Assembly (NCBI GenBank): GCA_023435855.1
Contig: JAEZLG010000288.1
Coordinates: 1 to 15,943 of the forward strand
Source of the DNA: Bacillota bacterium
Lineage (GTDB): Bacteria; Bacillota; Clostridia; Christensenellales; CAG-138
Length of the DNA: 15,943 nucleotides
Reading direction: 5' to 3'
A program made the position numbers and the translations under genes. Under the pieces are notes generated by a model. That model saw nothing but the letters and a program-made list of their open reading frames with translations. It was not told the DNA's origin and did no database searches. Of this stretch, positions 14,217 to 15,943 are shown piece by piece; position 1 is the first letter of the stretch, and each line of letters opens with the position of its first letter.

Positions 14217-14296
14217 TTTGTTTAGATTTTTCCCTGACATATTTTATACAAATTCATCCATTAAAATGGCGCAAATCCGTGATAGTGCGTCCAAAT

Positions 14297-14315
14297 TTTA
14301 CGGTTATACTGTAAA
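14297..14315 (+). promoter_or_regulatory. Possible htrA promoter -10 inside a small inverted repeat
   Basis: TATACT (14305-14310) is a good -10 candidate about 30 bases before the htrA ATG, but no -35 box fits at 16-18 bases. It is framed by TTTAC (14297-14301) and GTAAA (14311-14315), 5-base inverted arms. A regulated promoter that depends on an activator is possible; this is a weak call. Confidence 0.28.
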
Positions 14316-14339
14316 CATCACAGAAAGGAGTTTATCGAT

Positions 14340-15659
14340 ATGGAAAACAATTGGTATAACGGCGAAGAAAAAACGCCTAAAGATTTTGAGCAAAAGGAGC
14401 CGCAGGATGATGTCTATTATAAGCCCACGTATGTTAAGCCTGAAAAGAAACCGGCAAAGGCGGTAACATGGACTCAAATGATTGTTGCGCTTTTGGTAGT
14501 TGGGCTTTTGAGCGGAGGTCTTAGTGCTTTTATCGTAGGTAGCTCACAAAACGCCTTGCAGTCTCCCGGAAACTCTGCTGTTCTTACGACTCCCGCCCCG
14601 AACTTATCGGGAAACGAAAGCGGATTATCCGCCGGCACTCGAGCCAACGCACCTTCCTCCGGCATCAATATGAGCGGTGATTCCACTTCTGTCACGTATG
14701 ATTCAACAACGCAGATGCTGCAAAACTCCATGGCAAGCGTTGTGCTTATAAGTATCGAACAGAACGTTTATGGGGCAGATGGCAGTGCAACCATGGAACC
14801 CATAGGCAGCGGTTCAGGCGTCATCACCACCTCAGACGGCTACATTGTTACCAACAGCCATGTGGTCGATAAGGCAAGCGGTCTAATTGTTACGTTGCAG
14901 GACGGCACAAAGCATAAAGCCACCGTCGTCGGTGCCGACAGCCTTACCGATCTTGCTATCGTAAAAATTGACGCAACAGGCCTTCCTGCAGCAATTTTAG
15001 GTAACTCGAGCAGCGTGGTCGTCGGCGATAAGGTATACGCTATCGGTAACCCGCTCGGCGTATTCACAAGCTCCGTTTCCGCAGGTATTGTAAGCGGCCT
15101 TAACCGCACCATCGAGGTGGAAGGCCAGAGCATGTCCCTCATGCAAACGGATGCCTCCGTCAACCCCGGCAACTCCGGCGGCGGGCTGTTCAATGAAAGT
15201 GGCGAGCTCATAGGTATTGTGAACTCTAAGAGCCTCGGTGTTGAGGTAGAAGGCCTTGGCTTTGCTATCCCAATTGACGATGCGAAGAGTGTAATCGTTG
15301 ACCTTATCGACCTTGGTTATGTAAGCGGAAGACCGTTCTTAGGTGTTTCTCTGCAGGAAATCAACCTTGTAGACGCCTCCGGTGGCCGTGACAGCTACTT
15401 CCCGTTTTTCATGCCCTCCAACTACGTGACCCGTGTGCAGATAACGGATGTTATGAAAGGAAGTGCCGCTGAGGCAGCCGGCATGAAGGTGAACGATATC
15501 ATTCTCGCAGTAAACAAAGAAGAGGTCAACGGTTCCTCAGAGCTTGCTTCGGCCTTGTATGAATATAAGATCGGCGATGTGGTAACAATAACCATACAAC
15601 GGGGCAACGAAAGTTTGGACCTGGATGTAACCCTCGCCGAGCGCCCCGCAAGTAACTGA
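14340..15659 (+). CDS. HtrA/DegP-family serine protease, membrane-anchored, one PDZ domain
   Basis: The 439-residue protein has a hydrophilic cytoplasmic head of about 43 residues, one transmembrane segment (MIVALLVVGLLSGGLSAFIV, 47-66) and a Ser/Asn/Gly-rich extracellular linker to about 120. A trypsin-like domain follows. The catalytic triad is visible: H174 in VTNSHVVD, D204 in SLTDLAIVKID and S279 in NPGNSGGGL. One PDZ domain covers about 330-435, with RPFLGVSLQEI at its start and the ITDVMKGSAAEAAGMKVNDIILAVN core at 368-392. It matches the HtrA/DegP-like proteases that degrade misfolded secreted proteins outside the membrane in Gram-positive bacteria. The PDZ carries an extra aromatic stretch around 350-360 (RDSYFPFFMPS). 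AAAGGAG lies nine bases before the ATG. No two-component genes such as cssRS are adjacent. A terminator follows at 15743-15769. Confidence 0.95.
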   Translation: MENNWYNGEEKTPKDFEQKEPQDDVYYKPTYVKPEKKPAKAVTWTQMIVALLVVGLLSGGLSAFIVGSSQNALQSPGNSAVLTTPAPNLSGNESGLSAGTRANAPSSGINMSGDSTSVTYDSTTQMLQNSMASVVLISIEQNVYGADGSATMEPIGSGSGVITTSDGYIVTNSHVVDKASGLIVTLQDGTKHKATVVGADSLTDLAIVKIDATGLPAAILGNSSSVVVGDKVYAIGNPLGVFTSSVSAGIVSGLNRTIEVEGQSMSLMQTDASVNPGNSGGGLFNESGELIGIVNSKSLGVEVEGLGFAIPIDDAKSVIVDLIDLGYVSGRPFLGVSLQEINLVDASGGRDSYFPFFMPSNYVTRVQITDVMKGSAAEAAGMKVNDIILAVNKEEVNGSSELASALYEYKIGDVVTITIQRGNESLDLDVTLAERPASN

Positions 15660-15715
15660 CGGTCATTCCGACAGGAGCCCCCACTCCTTCGATGACATAC
15701 CCCCAACCATCTTGC

Positions 15716-15738
15716 TGCCGTGGTTCCCCAACACGGCA
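15716..15738. repeat. Hairpin downstream of htrA
   Basis: TGCCGTG (15716-15722) and CACGGCA (15732-15738) are perfect 7-base arms with a 9-base loop. There is no T-tract, so it is not a terminator by itself. It is the first of a series of hairpins in the gene-free 3' flank. Confidence 0.6.
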
Positions 15739-15742
15739 ACCG

Positions 15743-15769
15743 AAAAAGGCGGCACAAGCCGCTTTTTTT
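15743..15769. terminator. Rho-independent terminator after htrA, potentially bidirectional
   Basis: GCGGC (15749-15753) and GCCGC (15758-15762) close a 4-base ACAA loop. The stem extends through one G-T pair and an A-run opposite the seven T that follow (15763-15769). It lies about 85-90 bases past the htrA stop. The A-run on the left allows the mirror-image structure to terminate minus-strand transcripts too. Confidence 0.85.
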
Positions 15770-15801
15770 GGTGCTTCGCTTTCGTACATGTTTGTGCCGC
15801 C
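15748..15801. repeat. Long-range inverted repeat overlapping the terminator
   Basis: GGCGGCACAA (15748-15757) has an exact inverted copy TTGTGCCGCC at 15792-15801. The left copy is half of the terminator stem and loop at 15743-15769, so the two pairings exclude each other. On the minus strand the 15792-15801 arm would be transcribed first, giving an antiterminator-like layout. Confidence 0.6.
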
Positions 15802-15836
15802 ACATACACGAGGTTTCGCCAGCGAGCCATGTAGTC

Positions 15837-15857
15837 GGCAAGGGCAAAACCCTTGCC
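15837..15857. repeat. Palindrome with GCCCTACA tail, copy 1
   Basis: GGCAAGGG (15837-15844) and CCCTTGCC (15850-15857) are 8-base perfect arms around CAAAA. The right edge runs into GCCCTACA (15855-15862), which recurs at the right edge of the palindrome at 15910-15931. Confidence 0.7.
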
Positions 15858-15909
15858 CTACACAGAAAATCACGTCAGATGGTCGCCATGCGGTTCGTCA
15901 AATCGCAAA

Positions 15910-15931
15910 GGCGGGATGAAATCATCCCGCC
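15910..15931. repeat. Palindrome with GCCCTACA tail, copy 2
   Basis: GGCGGGATGA (15910-15919) and TCATCCCGCC (15922-15931) are 10-base perfect arms around two A. GCCCTACA follows at 15929-15936, as at the neighbouring palindrome. It looks like a unit of a small palindromic repeat family and may continue beyond the window. Confidence 0.7.
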
Positions 15932-15943
15932 CTACATTTGATT

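Noticed and set aside
15526..15873. Minus-strand open frame across the htrA 3' end and its flank (also a shorter frame starting at ATG 15789)
   Set aside because: It runs antisense through the htrA PDZ codons, has no good ribosome binding site, and its codons include the terminator and palindromes. It is more likely a translation of a structured or repetitive DNA block.
15692..15941. Two short plus-strand open frames after htrA
   Set aside because: They cross the terminator hairpin and both GCCCTACA palindromes, are rich in Pro, Arg and Cys with no domain signal, and lack a convincing ribosome binding site.
1..15943. A defence island, CRISPR array, toxin-antitoxin pair, prophage or integrative element
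   Set aside because: I read both strands for spaced direct repeats, integrases, transposases and known defence domains and saw none. The genes are core or envelope functions in compact operons of similar composition.

Overview
The window looks like a core chromosomal segment of a spore-forming, Gram-positive member of the Clostridia with intermediate GC. The basis is a two-gene spore-coat (CotF-like) cassette, a ClpC-type Hsp100 protein, a NifZ-ThiI pair, a RecX-BirA cluster, lipoproteins with classical lipoboxes, strong AGGAGG-type ribosome binding sites and sigma-A-like promoters. I cannot name the genus. No tRNA, rRNA, CRISPR array, transposase, prophage or plasmid gene was found, and no gap between genes exceeds 300 bases.

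Positions 1-5338 form a run of minus-strand genes, read from right to left. recX, birA and a P1-family peptidase are packed with an overlap and a 10-base gap. A second block, acpS, nnrD and a metal-dependent amidohydrolase, starts at its own promoter, whose -35 box lies inside the end of the P1 gene. The run ends with rsmD, cut by the left edge of the window. The themes are cofactor and acyl-carrier maturation (biotin transfer, phosphopantetheine transfer, NAD(P)H-hydrate repair), RecA control and 16S rRNA methylation.

Positions 5339-6065 hold a plus-strand pair of small CotF-like spore-coat genes. A candidate sigma-E promoter there overlaps, face to face, a candidate vegetative promoter for recX. 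The pair ends at a strong bidirectional terminator shared with the convergent genes to the right.

Positions 6066-9490 carry two minus-strand blocks. One is a lipoprotein gene (DUF4163/DUF3298 type) translationally coupled to a tiny eight-cysteine protein gene. The other is nifZ-thiI, the cysteine desulfurase and sulfur transferase that together make 4-thiouridine in tRNA.

Positions 9491-15660 are plus strand: clpC standing alone with its own promoter, without ctsR, mcsA or mcsB beside it; a secreted N-acetylmuramoyl-L-alanine amidase coupled by a 4-base overlap to an unknown lipoprotein; a strong terminator; and a membrane-anchored HtrA protease with one PDZ domain. Much of this half concerns protein quality control and the cell envelope.

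Positions 15660-15943 contain no credible gene but are dense in hairpins: the htrA terminator plus at least three further palindromes, two of which share a GCCCTACA tail. This block is the least explained part of the window. I did not find a convincing new multi-gene system. The best leads are this block, the overlapping recX/coat promoters, the eight-cysteine protein and the amidase-lipoprotein pair.
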